Positions 8,530 through 17,643 are shown, numbered from the stretch's first letter. The stretch is 20,511 nt of DNA from Symbiodinium natans (GCA_905221605.1 CAJNDS010001385.1:1-20511), one strand, 5' to 3'. Numbers and translations are program-made. The notes: a model not told the origin generated them from the sequence alone.

Positions 8530-10920
8530 AAGGCCCTCACAAGCAGCCAAATGGACCGGAAGAGGAGGCGGGGCATCCGACAGAGCGAAAATAGGGGTCG
8601 AGCCCGTAGCCTTTTATAGGGATATTTTTGGAGTTTTTGACGATTTCTAATTGGTATTTTTGGGCGTAATAATCGCTCGTATCGATCTCTATAAGGATGA
8701 TTCTTTTATAATTATCGGGATCTTTTATTTTTGGGGTTCAATTCGGAATTATATTGAGAATATGATGGAATTACTTCGTTTGTATGGATTATCTATTTAT
8801 TATTTCAATCGATTTCTTAAATTGATCCAATGATATATGATGATAAAAAAATCTCATTTTATTGACATTCTTAATTTCTTAATCGATATTCTTGGAAGTA
8901 GACATGATTTATTCTAATTTATAAATCTTCCTGAAAATGAGAATTTTTATATTTGAATTATCATAAATACGAATTCTAATTTTTTTTGTAAGATATCGGA
9001 CTTCCGGATCTTAATTTATCTCCATCTTTCTCTTTAATCATTTGTCTTGTCGTCTTCCCCGCCCTTAAACTCTGTAATATTTTTAGCTATGGATCATTAC
9101 GATTTTTCGAAAATCCTAACAACCCCGCAATATCTCCCGCACTACGGGGGGGGGGGGGATAGTCGCACTAATAGCTGATCTCTTACTTCACTTCGGTGCA
9201 AGAGATCGGTGCTCCCAAAAGTACCAATTCATTACAAAATTTCCATTGAGAAAGACGTATACTCCCAATAAAAAAACAAAAGAAATATATAAGAGAAACG
9301 AGATATTTCCCCACTCCTAAGCGTATGCACAAGAGAAAAGAAGTATCCCCAATCAAACGATGAAAAATATCCGACTCGAGGAGGGGACCCAAAAATAAGA
9401 TATTTCTCTCGGTATGATTCCCAAATACAATCAAGAAATATACTTCACAAGCAAATGAGAGTATCAGAATTATGTGCAGTGTAATTGCCACGACTCTCAT
9501 GACGAAATCTGCCGGGGGTCATCCTACAAATCATATCGTATCATTAATTCAAATACTCCTGCAAGAATCTCGAAATGATTCCTCCGCCCACATCACCCGA
9601 TCCATAATTGGGCCCGACAACATCACAACATGAAAGAGATTCCCCATTGAATATCTATCGAGATTCGTCCTTTCAATATGGATTTAGTGACGCCCGATTT
9701 CTACCCTGATTTCTGTCGCAATTTTGGCACAAATTTTTCAAAAAACGATGTGCCCCCTATTCATATCCCCCGATTATCTCGAATACAATTGGTTCGAAGC
9801 CAAGCTATTGTGTATGACATGCTTGCAAAGTTCCCTCATCTTGCCTTTTGGTTTCTATATAGATAGCCGCAGCACTAGCCGGGTTCGGAGATTGTCGCCC
9901 TATCGACACCGCCTTATACGGAGACACCAACACGAAATCCAAAGCTATCTGGAGGAATCTCTACCATTCGTTCTGCTTCAAAAATAAGATTGATAATTAT
10001 AAGACATCCGCCAAACGGCGTCCCTCGATATTTAGCAAAAGTCCCCCAGACTCGAGTTTGGGCCGCATTCCCACTTCTCATACGATCTATCATATAAAGT
10101 ATAACGCATACGAATCCGACAATCTCCTACCACACAAATCATATTATAGTGGCCCAACCTCTTATTTTTTCATTTCCAAATCTTAATTCCCCAATCGGCC
10201 TAAATCTTAGAACCCGATCCCTAAATTTTAATTTAATATAAAATGACAAAATTAAACCCATACCACAAATAGGGGAAGAAGAATAGACCTAAACTTTCAA
10301 CCCAAAACCCCCACCACGCCCACACTCCAAAACGAGGAGCGGGAATAGAAATCTTAAGATAAGAGTAAAAAGAAAGAGTGTAATAACCCGACATCATTTA
10401 TATTAAAAACAAAAAATCAATGAATGAATTAATGATTAAATATCTATCTATATATTTTTTCATGAATTCATTAATATCCCCTTCCGACACACAAAATTTA
10501 TGCTCCAAAGATATCGAATTAATCTTAATCGAGAATATGAAGGCTTCGGTCGACCATTGGATTGGGATATTTGAAATCTATTAAAAGCGCACGCCGGCAA
10601 TTGAAAAACGACGAAAGTAATTGAAAATTATTTTAAAGAATCTATCGTACCTTTGCAAACGAAGAAACACTTAACGTCTACGTGTGTGCTCGATTTTCCT
10701 TATTCTTGAAAACCTTCGAACAGACATTGGAATCTCTAAAAACGTAAAAATATCCAGATTTCCTAGTCGGTACAAACGACTTCTGCGTCCAAAAACACCA
10801 ATTCCATATCGTCAAGGACTCTAACCCTATAACTTTCCCAATCGAGAACCACGAACAAAACCGACGAGATCAAAGGCCCCATGCACTCCCACAAGAAAAA
10901 GATCCGTCGCCACCCCGAAT
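8530..10920. other. AT-rich region without recognisable genes
   Basis: Apart from a G13 tract at 9146-9158 and a few modest ORFs, nothing can be identified over about 2.4 kb. Short plus-strand ORFs at 8651-8833 and 9724-9987 show no family resemblance. Composition is AT-rich with TTTTTGGG and TATCGG words that loosely recall the 379-bp unit, so some of it may be decayed satellite. No tRNA or rRNA was found. Confidence 0.4.
9183..9500 (-). CDS. Hypothetical hydrophobic ORF, doubtful
   Basis: This is a 105-codon ORF from ATG to stop on the minus strand. The product would have two hydrophobic stretches that could span a membrane: near the N-terminus (residues about 5-27, rich in Ile/Leu/Phe) and near the C-terminus (about 70-85, with a run of Phe, Cys and Ile). 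No conserved motif, signal or family is recognised. AT-rich DNA readily gives Leu/Ile/Phe-rich open frames by chance, and there is no neighbouring gene to support it. It is listed only because it is the longest non-repeat ORF in this AT-rich region. Confidence 0.12.
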   Translation of the reverse strand: MRVVAITLHIILILSFACEVYFLIVFGNHTERNILFLGPLLESDIFHRLIGDTSFLLCIRLGVGKYLVSLIYFFCFFIGSIRLSQWKFCNELVLLGAPISCTEVK

Positions 10921-10927
10921 TACGAGA

Positions 10928-11404
10928 ATGCACGGGGCCCAAGAAATAAAGACACCAAAATGGGGCTCCAGAATTCATCCTCACTCAGCTCACCGGGCGG
11001 CGCCGCAACTGATAGCACATATGCGAAAACTCCTGCACAAGGGTCCTGTAGTGAGGATCAGAAAGAGTCTACGCCAATCACTCCTAATAAGCGCAGTGCG
11101 ATGGTGTTCAACAAAACCTATCTTGCTCATGACAAGGTTGCTGGGTTTATCGATTCGTACATTTCTATTCAGTGATTGGGTTGCACGTTTTTTGTCCATG
11201 AGGCCACCTCCCACAAGTCCACATCAGGGCGGAGCAGAGGAAAGGGGAAGCTGGTGCAGGTATGGTTCTATGTGTTCACGGCGTTGTCTTGAAACCAGCT
11301 CAACTCCTACCCACCCCCACGAAAAGCGTGGGGTGTTACCGACTGACGCTTGGGACTTGCGCGCCCCTAGGGGCAGTTCTCTTCACAGTAATAATAAGAA
11401 GTGA
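10928..11404 (+). CDS. Possible exon or chance ORFs in a GC-richer stretch
   Basis: Two overlapping plus-strand frames are open. One (10928-11404, 158 codons) is rich in Arg, Ser and Pro and ends where the hairpin block begins. The other (10960-11175, 71 codons) has a more natural composition: a Ser/Pro/Gly/Thr-rich N-terminal half, then a Lys/Arg patch and a more ordered end with FNKTYLAHDK. I recognise neither product. Base composition is clearly richer in G and C than on either side, which could mean a nuclear exon. A GCAG|GTATGG word near 11257 could serve as a splice donor, but no partner exon is visible. I cannot tell which frame, if any, is used. Confidence 0.22.
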   Translation: MHGAQEIKTPKWGSRIHPHSAHRAAPQLIAHMRKLLHKGPVVRIRKSLRQSLLISAVRWCSTKPILLMTRLLGLSIRTFLFSDWVARFLSMRPPPTSPHQGGAEERGSWCRYGSMCSRRCLETSSTPTHPHEKRGVLPTDAWDLRAPRGSSLHSNNKK

Positions 11405-11473
11405 ACAAGTGAAACGAGGGCGTTCTTTCTTCCTTACAGTCATCACTCACTTTCCTATCTTGTTAAGGGGGTT

Positions 11474-11562
11474 TCTTGGCGGTAACAAGTGATAGAGAGA
11501 GAGTGAGAGAAGCGAACGAATGAACGGAACGAGCACGCCAAGACAGATTGAATGTTGGTTGG
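11474..11562 (+). repeat. Dispersed 90-bp repeat, copy 2
   Basis: The partner of 4091-4180, with TCTTGGCGGTAACAAGTGA at its start and GAATGTTGGTTGG at its end. Just upstream, TCACTCACTTTCCTATCTT (near 11448) also occurs near 17512, so the left flank has been recombined with another part of the block. Confidence 0.88.
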
Positions 11563-12164
11563 CTTCCTGATGAACATTATGAAAGGGCTTATGGTATCAT
11601 CACTTGGCCTTAACATGTGATCCTATTTCTCGTTTACCTGGCGAAGAGAATAATATAATCCAAAGAGAGCTCATAATACAATATAATCACGTCTTTTTAC
11701 CCGGTCATGAAAGCATATTAGCCACCGTCTTAATATTGGGGGACACGGGCATGAGATTGAGGACGCCATGAGCCCTTTTAAGTGAGGAAAAAGAGAGATA
11801 AAAGCATGAACAAAGAGAAGAAGAAAATAAACTATGACTTTTTATTTAGTTTTTTAGTTAATATTAAATCCTTAGAAATTAATATGATGAGAATATTATT
11901 ATTAGCGCGGCAAATGAAAGTAATGTAATGCGCGCGCGGTAAGAATAATATGAACGAATCAACGAAATGGAAGATGAAAAAGATTGTGAAGAGAATAATA
12001 CTATGTACAGGGTAAATTATGTTTAGGAGAGAACACAATATTATTATTGGTAATGCAATGAACGAAGTGAATGTAAGCACGCAATATGGTGAGAACGAAA
12101 CAAAGGAAAGAACAAGGAGAAGACTGTAAGGAATTAAATGAAAGAGAAAAGAGAAATTCATTAA

Positions 12165-12296
12165 CGGGCTCACAATAAAATATGTTATAATAAGAGCCCG
12201 GATGTAATAGTAAATGCACGAATGTAGTGAGTGAGGAACGAAAGAACGAAATTATAATTCACTTTGCGCGACAATAAAATACAGTAAATTCGCGCA
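12165..12296. repeat. Two GC-stem hairpins
   Basis: CGGGCTC at 12165-12171 pairs with GAGCCCG at 12194-12200. TGCGCGA at 12265-12271 pairs with TCGCGCA at 12290-12296. Both have A/T-rich loops of about 20 nt, the same design as the cluster at 4391-4725. Confidence 0.75.
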
Positions 12297-12983
12297 TTTT
12301 ATTCACTGAATTATAATTTTAAGAATATTAACTGGCCCGTAATATTATAATCAAGAGAGAGAAGATACAGGCTTGGAGATGTGAATGTTGGGTCTTAATG
12401 GGAGCACTTCGTTCATCTACAGAATCCAGCTCATTCACTCTTATAATCTGTATCCAAGATCGAGCGAGCGTGTGATGGCAACACTCATTAGAAGATAGGT
12501 GAATAAAGGGCGGTCACTAGCTCATTTTGGTGGGTTCTTTGCACTCACTTGTTACACCATAAAGCCAGTTAATAATAACCTGCACGAAGTTCACCTTGTA
12601 AAACCAAGAATGAGCGATTTACCGGCCAGTAAAACCACCAAGAAAGACACATTAATATTGGAAATGGGGTTCTTGCTGTCACATCTTAACTTTCGTAAAT
12701 TCTGGCTCTTTCTCGCGGTGCTTTCATTCGCTCACTCGCTGATTCACGCGTCTTCTCTTCGTTCATCCTTGTAATCGCTCTCTCACTCACACACCTATAT
12801 TAAGAGGAGAAAGTTCCCTGGCAGTTAATGAGTCCTTAGAAGTGAATCTTCCTCACAGTGTTACCATCCTAACAAAGACAGGTAGAAAAGGGGCTTGGAG
12901 TCCAACATCTGAATCATCCTGGTGTTCACTGCGCTCTCTCATAAACTCACTCGCTTGTTCACTTGGAAATGAGACTTTATGTT

Positions 12984-13050
12984 GGGGTCCCGAGGGTGGG
13001 TTCCTTGTCAAGAGAGTTCCTGTCACGTAGAAAGACTCATGATGGTACGG
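12984..13050 (+). rRNA. LSU rRNA-like patch (domain IV/V edge), tentative
   Basis: The series GGTCCCGAGG, TTCCTTGTC (13001-13009), GAGTTCC, CACG and ATGATGG appears in the same order and with similar spacing as GGTCCTAAGG, TTCCTTGTC, AAGTTCC, CACG and ATGATGG around position 1940-1985 of bacterial 23S rRNA. That region is among the best conserved in LSU rRNA and is one of the fragments kept in alveolate mitochondria, whose rRNAs are encoded in pieces. Several universally conserved bases differ, so it may be decayed, edited or a chance match. TTCCTTGTC also occurs at 17039 and 17541. Confidence 0.3.
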
Positions 13051-13055
13051 TTTCT

Positions 13056-13105
13056 ATGTTGGGTTCTTAGTGGCTTGGAAACAGAGGTTGGGTCTCAAGG
13101 TGTGA
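13056..13105 (+). repeat. 50-bp perfect direct repeat, copy 1
   Basis: Identical over 50 bp to 16323-16372 (begins ATGTTGGGTTCTTAGTGGC). Flanks differ at both sides. It directly follows the LSU rRNA-like patch here but not in the second copy, so the two pieces have been reshuffled. Perfect identity implies recent copying, gene conversion or functional constraint. Confidence 0.92.
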
Positions 13106-13712
13106 TGGGTGCTAAAGGGAGCAAAAGACCGCCCAAGATGGATATTATTAGGGCTTTGTGGTGACAGCGAAGAAGAACCGTCCGGGAAGCATGAATGTTG
13201 GTAATTAAGGGGACAGTACTAATAATATGATTGTAGCTCCTAAGGGTGAATCTTATAGGACTGGTAAAAGCCTTAATGGTGAAGTGAATAATATTACAAG
13301 GGTCTTACAATGAGTGAAACGAAGCATGAAGGCCGCCGTAATATAAATGAGCTCGCGAATGCATGAATCTTATGTGCGTGAGAGAGGGAAAGAACGTAAC
13401 ATTAAGGCTTTACCAGGTTCACACGCGGTTATTCATTCGCACCTCCATGACCAAGAAAGCCATTATTATTAGGATTACAAAGGTGAGAACGGAGTGAACA
13501 AAGTGAATGAAGTGAGCACACGAAACAATAGATAAAAGACTAGAAAGATAAATAACCATAAGATTTCAAGAAAATGCCAATAAAAAAGTTGTAGATTATA
13601 AAATTTATGAATTTCCAATATTCTAAAGCTTAGAAAGGTGGTTTCGTTCACGCTTATATTAATTTCATGCTTTCATTACACTTGGTTTCATTCGCTTATA
13701 AATTAATACAAT

Positions 13713-13747
13713 GCGTTCTCTTCACAGTATTATTAATAAGAGAACGC
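13713..13747. repeat. Hairpin, 10-bp perfect stem
   Basis: GCGTTCTCTT at 13713-13722 pairs with AAGAGAACGC at 13738-13747 around a 15-nt loop, CACAGTATTATTAAT. The same GC-stem, AT-loop design as elsewhere in the block. Confidence 0.8.
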
Positions 13748-13985
13748 ACACTTCGTTCATAATATTCGCACGGCTTTCATGCGTCTTTTTATTCCTTAAA
13801 AGCCGGGCTAATATTACTCTCTTCGTACACTCATAATAAGATAGGAGTAGAAAGGATTATATGGGAGAGAGAACAATATGATGAAGGTAACAACAGCACA
13901 TGGACGAAATGAGCGTATGATTGTGAATATGATGAGAGTGGTTATAGCGTGAGAAAAAGGAGAGAGCAACGAAGAGATTGGTGAG

Positions 13986-14022
13986 CGCGGGGACAATAAG
14001 AATAATAATAATGAACCCCGCG
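13986..14022. repeat. Hairpin with CGCGGGG stem
   Basis: CGCGGGG at 13986-13992 pairs with CCCCGCG at 14016-14022 across an A/T loop built of AATAATA words. Confidence 0.75.
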
Positions 14023-14501
14023 AAATAAACGTAATCATGAACACAATAAACTTACAATATTATTATTACTCTATCACCAACCTGCGTTAATAGAATTCCC
14101 AAAAAACCAAATTAAATTCTGTTCAAAGGACTTTATTAATAGAATTATAATGCGGTTTTTGTAATAATAATTTCTACATCAAATCTTTTCTTTGTCTTTA
14201 TCTTTTCTATCTTCTAGAAAGCCGAAAGTAATATTATGTAAACGCATGCACATTATTACTAATTAAATAGCTGATTCCAAGAAATGACTTCGTTATCTTA
14301 TTATTGGATTCATCTTTAGTTTTACTATTATTTCGTCCCTTGGAAATCTATTAAGAGAACGGTTTTTTATTTAGTTTCATGCGTAAGAAAGAAAAAGAAA
14401 AGAAAAGACGCATGAAAATATGCTATTTAATTGGGCTTTTTGTCGGCCAAGGTGGTACGTTCCCATTAAAAGGTCTCATGAAGAAGGTTAAATTCCATTC
14501 A

Positions 14502-14560
14502 ATAGGTGCTTCTGGGACGTTATCTTCATTATGGTTGTTGCTATGCTTTTATTAGGTTAA
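14502..14560 (+). repeat. 59-bp direct repeat, copy 1
   Basis: Matches 17585-17643 with two substitutions, starting ATAGGTGCTTCTGGGACG and ending ATTAGGTTAA. The reading frame through it (FVGQGGTFPLKG... then GASGTLSSLW and a stop) resembles no protein that I can name, so it is left as a repeat. Confidence 0.9.
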
Positions 14561-14630
14561 TGGTGTAGGTGGTTAATAAGACCTTGGAATTAGTTCTATC
14601 ACCAGGTAATACTTTGAGAATGAAAGGAAC

Positions 14631-14694
14631 GAATGAGGGAGATGAAAAGGGCCCCTTTAAAGGACTTATTATTTGGCCCTTTTCACCCTCATTC
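14631..14694. repeat. Long-stem hairpin
   Basis: GAATGAGGGAGATGAAAAGGGCC (14631-14653, described by its ends GAATGAGGG and AAAAGGGCC) pairs with 14675-14694 (GGCCCTTTTCACCCTCATTC) with a 3-nt bulge, giving about 20 paired bases and a loop of about 21 nt. It stands about 100 bp before the cox3-like sequence. Confidence 0.82.
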
Positions 14695-14793
14695 TCCCAT
14701 CCTGGCTGTTACCTTCACGACTCAACAGATTAACTCCTAGAGACAGAGGTTACGAAGAGAATTCCTTGACAGCCAGGGTACTTCTTATAAGAG

Positions 14794-15250
14794 GTGATCC
14801 GTGAATCATTTCCGGGAGCTAACAGCCTTCTGTTGGACATCTTTTCATTTATTATCTTGTCCAACTTAGGGATGTGGCCTGGAGAAGCTTTCTATCTTCC
14901 AGATCCTTGTGAATTAACTTTTGCTAATACACTTCTTTTATCTAATGCTGCTATATCTTTAGGAAATGCTTTTATTAATTTAGAAATTTCATCACAATAT
15001 CTTATTTTCTTCACTTCGTGGTCATTCTATTTATCTTCTCTTTTATTAGTTTGCAGATTAAAGAATTTCGTATTCTCGCATATTCAATTCATGATTCACT
15101 TTATAGTTGTCTTTTCTTTTTTCTTACAGCATTACATTTCTTTCATCAAGTTCTTGGTATTTTACTATATTCTTTTCTTGTGCTTGTTTCGTTCTCTAGT
15201 TCGCTTATTCACTTACAATTCGACCATTCGTGCGTGTATTTCGCTCACTA
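14794..15250 (+). pseudogene. cox3: Broken or split cytochrome c oxidase subunit III (cox3) fragment
   Basis: COX3 is a seven-helix membrane subunit of mitochondrial complex IV. The frame starting at 14794 gives GMWPGEAFYLPDP, then ELTFANTLLLS and an AISLGNAF segment. These align with the conserved GxWPPxGIxxLDPWExPxLNTxxLLSSG stretch between helices II and III of COX3. About 15000-15018 the reading switches to the +2-shifted frame (15018-15251), which gives SLQIKEF, SIHDSLYS, then FFFLTALHFFHQVLG, matching the FQGxEY, ISDSxYGS and FFxATGFHGxHVxxG block of helices V-VI. The helix III-V spacing (about 35 residues) fits the family. The N-terminal third and helix VII are missing, and a hairpin follows at 15267. 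It may be a pseudogene, a nuclear copy, or an RNA-edited, trans-spliced piece. Both anchor motifs appear in order, so I am fairly sure of the family. Confidence 0.62.
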
Positions 15251-15266
15251 GTTCTCTTCACGTGTA

Positions 15267-15319
15267 CGCGCTTATAATATAGTTGTAATGAAAGCACGAA
15301 CTATATTATAATAAGCGCG
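15267..15319. repeat. Long hairpin just after the cox3 fragment
   Basis: CGCGCTTATAATATAGTT (15267-15284) pairs with 15299-15319 with a 3-nt bulge, leaving a 14-nt loop. Together they give 18 paired bases. The position directly after the last recognisable cox3 helix fits a processing or end-of-gene structure, or a recombination breakpoint. Confidence 0.82.
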
Positions 15320-15422
15320 AACTAAGTGAACGAAGAACGCAGTGAAGAAAAAGACGTACGAAAGGAGAAAATACGGGCGAGTGAAATAAAATAGTATTCT
15401 CGCCCACTTACTTCTAATGTTT

Positions 15423-15491
15423 ACTGGTGATGGAGAAAAAGCCCCATGAAAAGATATTATAATTAGGGCTTTTTCTACACCAATCACCAGT
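15423..15491. repeat. Two-part stem hairpin
   Basis: ACTGGTGAT (15423-15431) pairs with ATCACCAGT (15483-15491), and AGAAAAAGCCC (15434-15444) pairs with GGGCTTTTTCT (15466-15476). The stems are separated by a 2-nt/6-nt internal loop. The terminal loop is A/T-rich. Confidence 0.85.
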
Positions 15492-15565
15492 GAACGCATG
15501 AACACTAATATTAATATTATAATGCAAGTTAACGCGCGATTATAATAATAATATTGTGTTCGTGC

Positions 15566-15731
15566 CCTTTTCCCCCTTTAATGCTGTAGGTAAAAGCCCC
15601 ATTATAATATAAGTCTTTTAGAGGGGCTTTTAACACAGCATGAAAGGGCCCTTAATTAATATATTATAACGGGGCCCATAATACTAATACGCTTATAGCC
15701 CCGTATAATATTATAATTAAGGGGGAAAAGG
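15566..15731. repeat. Multi-branched nested inverted repeat
   Basis: An outer stem (CCTTTTCCCCCTTTAA, 15566-15581, with TTAAGGGGGAAAAGG, 15717-15731) encloses an inner hairpin (ATGCTGT 15581-15587 with ACAGCAT 15635-15641, and TAAAAGCCCC 15591-15600 with GGGGCTTTTA 15623-15632). To its right, GGGCCC at 15646-15651 and 15672-15677 can pair, or ACGGGG 15669-15674 can pair with CCCCGT 15699-15704; these two overlap and exclude each other. Such a fold could be a cruciform or a structured RNA. Confidence 0.75.
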
Positions 15732-16145
15732 AAAAGAAAAGAGAAAAAAACCCCAATAAAATATATAATTTCGTGCGTTCCTTACAAATTATTATATTTT
15801 ATAAGGCTTTTAGTACGCTATTAATATTATAGTTCACGGGCTAGTATATTATCTTCATTCGCCCGTGAGAATATTATGATGAGAGTGAAAGGAACACATG
15901 AATTTAATTGTAAACGAACGAAGAGAAGTGCACGAATTAAATGAATGTGTGAATGAAACGTGCACGCTATTATAAAATTAATGAATGTTGCGTGCACACT
16001 ACCTTTAATATGCGATCGTTCATTCTCTTATTTCGATCGCTCATTCATTCATTTATTCTTTCCACCCCGGGCAAATGATTCGTAACTTCTGGATTCATCA
16101 CGTGATTGGTTAAAGAGAGCTCACTTTTGGTCTAGAGATTCATCA

Positions 16146-16212
16146 CATGGCTCTTTCTCTTCTTTTCCCTGTTCATGCTTACAATATTATTATAAGGCAA
16201 TGAAAAGCGCGC
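16146..16212 (+). repeat. Partner of the inverted copy at 3156-3225
   Basis: Shares CCCTGTTCATGCTTACAA and AAGGCAATGAAAAGCGCGC with the reverse complement of 3156-3225. The copies differ at a few bases and lie 13 kb apart in opposite orientation. Confidence 0.85.
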
Positions 16213-16322
16213 TTATAATAATAGTGAACGCAATGAACAAGGCGTAAAGAGAAGAAAGAACGCAGCGTCTGGACCATGTTGATCGTATCCTTGTCACGTG
16301 ACCGCTGATAAGGTAGATTCAG

Positions 16323-16372
16323 ATGTTGGGTTCTTAGTGGCTTGGAAACAGAGGTTGGGTCTCAAGGTGTGA
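16323..16372 (+). repeat. 50-bp perfect direct repeat, copy 2
   Basis: Identical to 13056-13105. Here the segment is preceded by GATAAGGTAGATTC instead of the LSU rRNA-like patch, and followed by CAGGGAGAGAACG instead of TGGGTGC, so both breakpoints are sharp. Confidence 0.92.
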
Positions 16373-16513
16373 CAGGGAGAGAACGTACCATCTAAACCTA
16401 CAGTATTATGAGTGAGAGGTGATGAGTCCTTTAATGCGGTAACTTGTCAATGGTGGGTGTAATAAGATCTCAAGTTAAGGTGAACAGTCTATTAGCTGGT
16501 ACATCCTCAAAGT

Positions 16514-16661
16514 GGGGCCCTTTATAATACTATTATTGCGCTCATATTATATTCTAAGCTCGCGCATGAATATAATTAAAGAGCGCACTAAAAGTATTAT
16601 TAAAGGGGCAAAAAGCCTTATTAAATGTACTAAAAGGGCAATGAATAGCGCGCCTTTTAGT
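16514..16661. repeat. Nested hairpins with GGGGCCC stem
   Basis: GGGGCCCTTTATAATAC (16514-16530) pairs with GTATTATTAAAGGGGC (16594-16609), enclosing TGCGCTC (16537-16543) paired with GAGCGCA (16581-16587). Just downstream ACTAAAAGG (16629-16637) pairs with CCTTTTAGT (16653-16661). The ORF at 16512-16709 runs along these inverted repeats and is not taken as a gene. Confidence 0.8.
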
Positions 16662-16994
16662 ATATTTAATTGGAGCTTTTACTTCGTGCCCCTGTTCAAT
16701 TACTATTAAAGGTTGAGATTAGTGAATTAATATCTTCACCATTAATAATATTCTCTTTGCAAAGGAAAATAGACGCTCTGAGAAGTGATGCACAAGAAAC
16801 CGCTCGAAACTGGGGCAAATTCGTCCATGAATGCAAGGTTGGGTTTCTTAGCGAATTAGTTCCTTGAGAAGTGAATCATTAACCTTGGGACCTCTCCTAA
16901 AAGACTCACTCCTTTACTTCCATCACCAGTCAACTTTCTATCTTATAAGGCTTGTTGATCAAGGTTAACTCTCTTCTTTCCATGTTACGCTCAT

Positions 16995-17062
16995 AAGGTT
17001 GTAACTGCAGGAAATGAGTCAGGGATTCGTTCACTTAGTTCCTTGTCAATAGTTCTTGGCAA
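16995..17062 (+). repeat. Direct-repeat segments shared with 17262-17295 and 17537-17562
   Basis: 16995-17028 (AAGGTTGTAACTGCAGGAAA at its start, AGGGATTC at its end) is identical over 34 bp to 17262-17295. 17035-17060 (TTAGTTCCTTGTCAATAG at its start) is identical over 26 bp to 17537-17562. The two pieces are adjacent here but about 240 bp apart in the second location. TTCCTTGTCAATAGTTC resembles the conserved TTCCTTGTCGGGTAAGTTC of LSU rRNA, which is weak support for an rRNA origin. Confidence 0.85.
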
Positions 17063-17261
17063 AGGTAATTCTATGCGAGACGACGGTTATCTGTTAAATC
17101 CTGTCTCAAAGTTGGGGTCTTTTTGGTGATCCAGGAAAGCCCCTTTAAAGCCTTGGATTCTTGGTTATAGACGGTTATCTTCTTAGGGGCCCCTCTAAAC
17201 CTTAGAAAGCGTGACCGATGATGGGGGCCGTTTCTCTCTTCTAAAAGCCTGTCAAGATAGG

Positions 17262-17295
17262 AAGGTTGTAACTGCAGGAAATGAGTCAGGGATTC
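17262..17295 (+). repeat. 34-bp direct repeat, copy 2
   Basis: Identical to 16995-17028. It is followed by AGATGTAGGG rather than GTTCACTTAG, so the right breakpoint is sharp. Confidence 0.85.
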
Positions 17296-17536
17296 AGATG
17301 TAGGGTTACAAGGGTGAGAGAGGTGACAGCATAAAGGTGATAACGCCCTTGACATTGAATCCTTTTAGAAGAGAATTATCCCTGGACAACCTTCATCACA
17401 TTGAGACCGCCCCTAACACACCAATCAACCATTAACAGGAGCTAGAGATTTAACCGTGAAAAAGGGGTTACTTCTCAGGGAATCTACTGTCTTGGGGCTC
17501 ATTCACTACGTTCACTCACTTTCCTATCTTGGTGTG

Positions 17537-17643
17537 TTAGTTCCTTGTCAATAGTTCTTGGCCGTGAAGAAGACCCCCGAAATGATAGGTGCTTCTGGGA
17601 CGTTATCTTCATTATGGTTGTTTCTATGCTTTGATTAGGTTAA
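17537..17643 (+). repeat. Composite of three shared fragments
   Basis: This short stretch joins three pieces found elsewhere in other contexts: 17537-17562 (also at 17035-17060), AGACCCCCGAAATGATAGG at 17571-17589 (also at 17999-18017) and 17585-17643 (59 bp, also at 14502-14560 with two differences). The second and third overlap at ATAGG, which looks like the point of exchange. Confidence 0.85.

Noticed and set aside
9146-9158. G13 tract as a functional site
   Set aside because: A single homopolymer run is prone to sequencing error, and nothing nearby gives it a role.
14440-14560. Coding fragment reading GASGTLSSLW before a stop
   Set aside because: I considered cox1 or cob, but no diagnostic motif of either could be aligned. 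Kept only as a duplicated segment.
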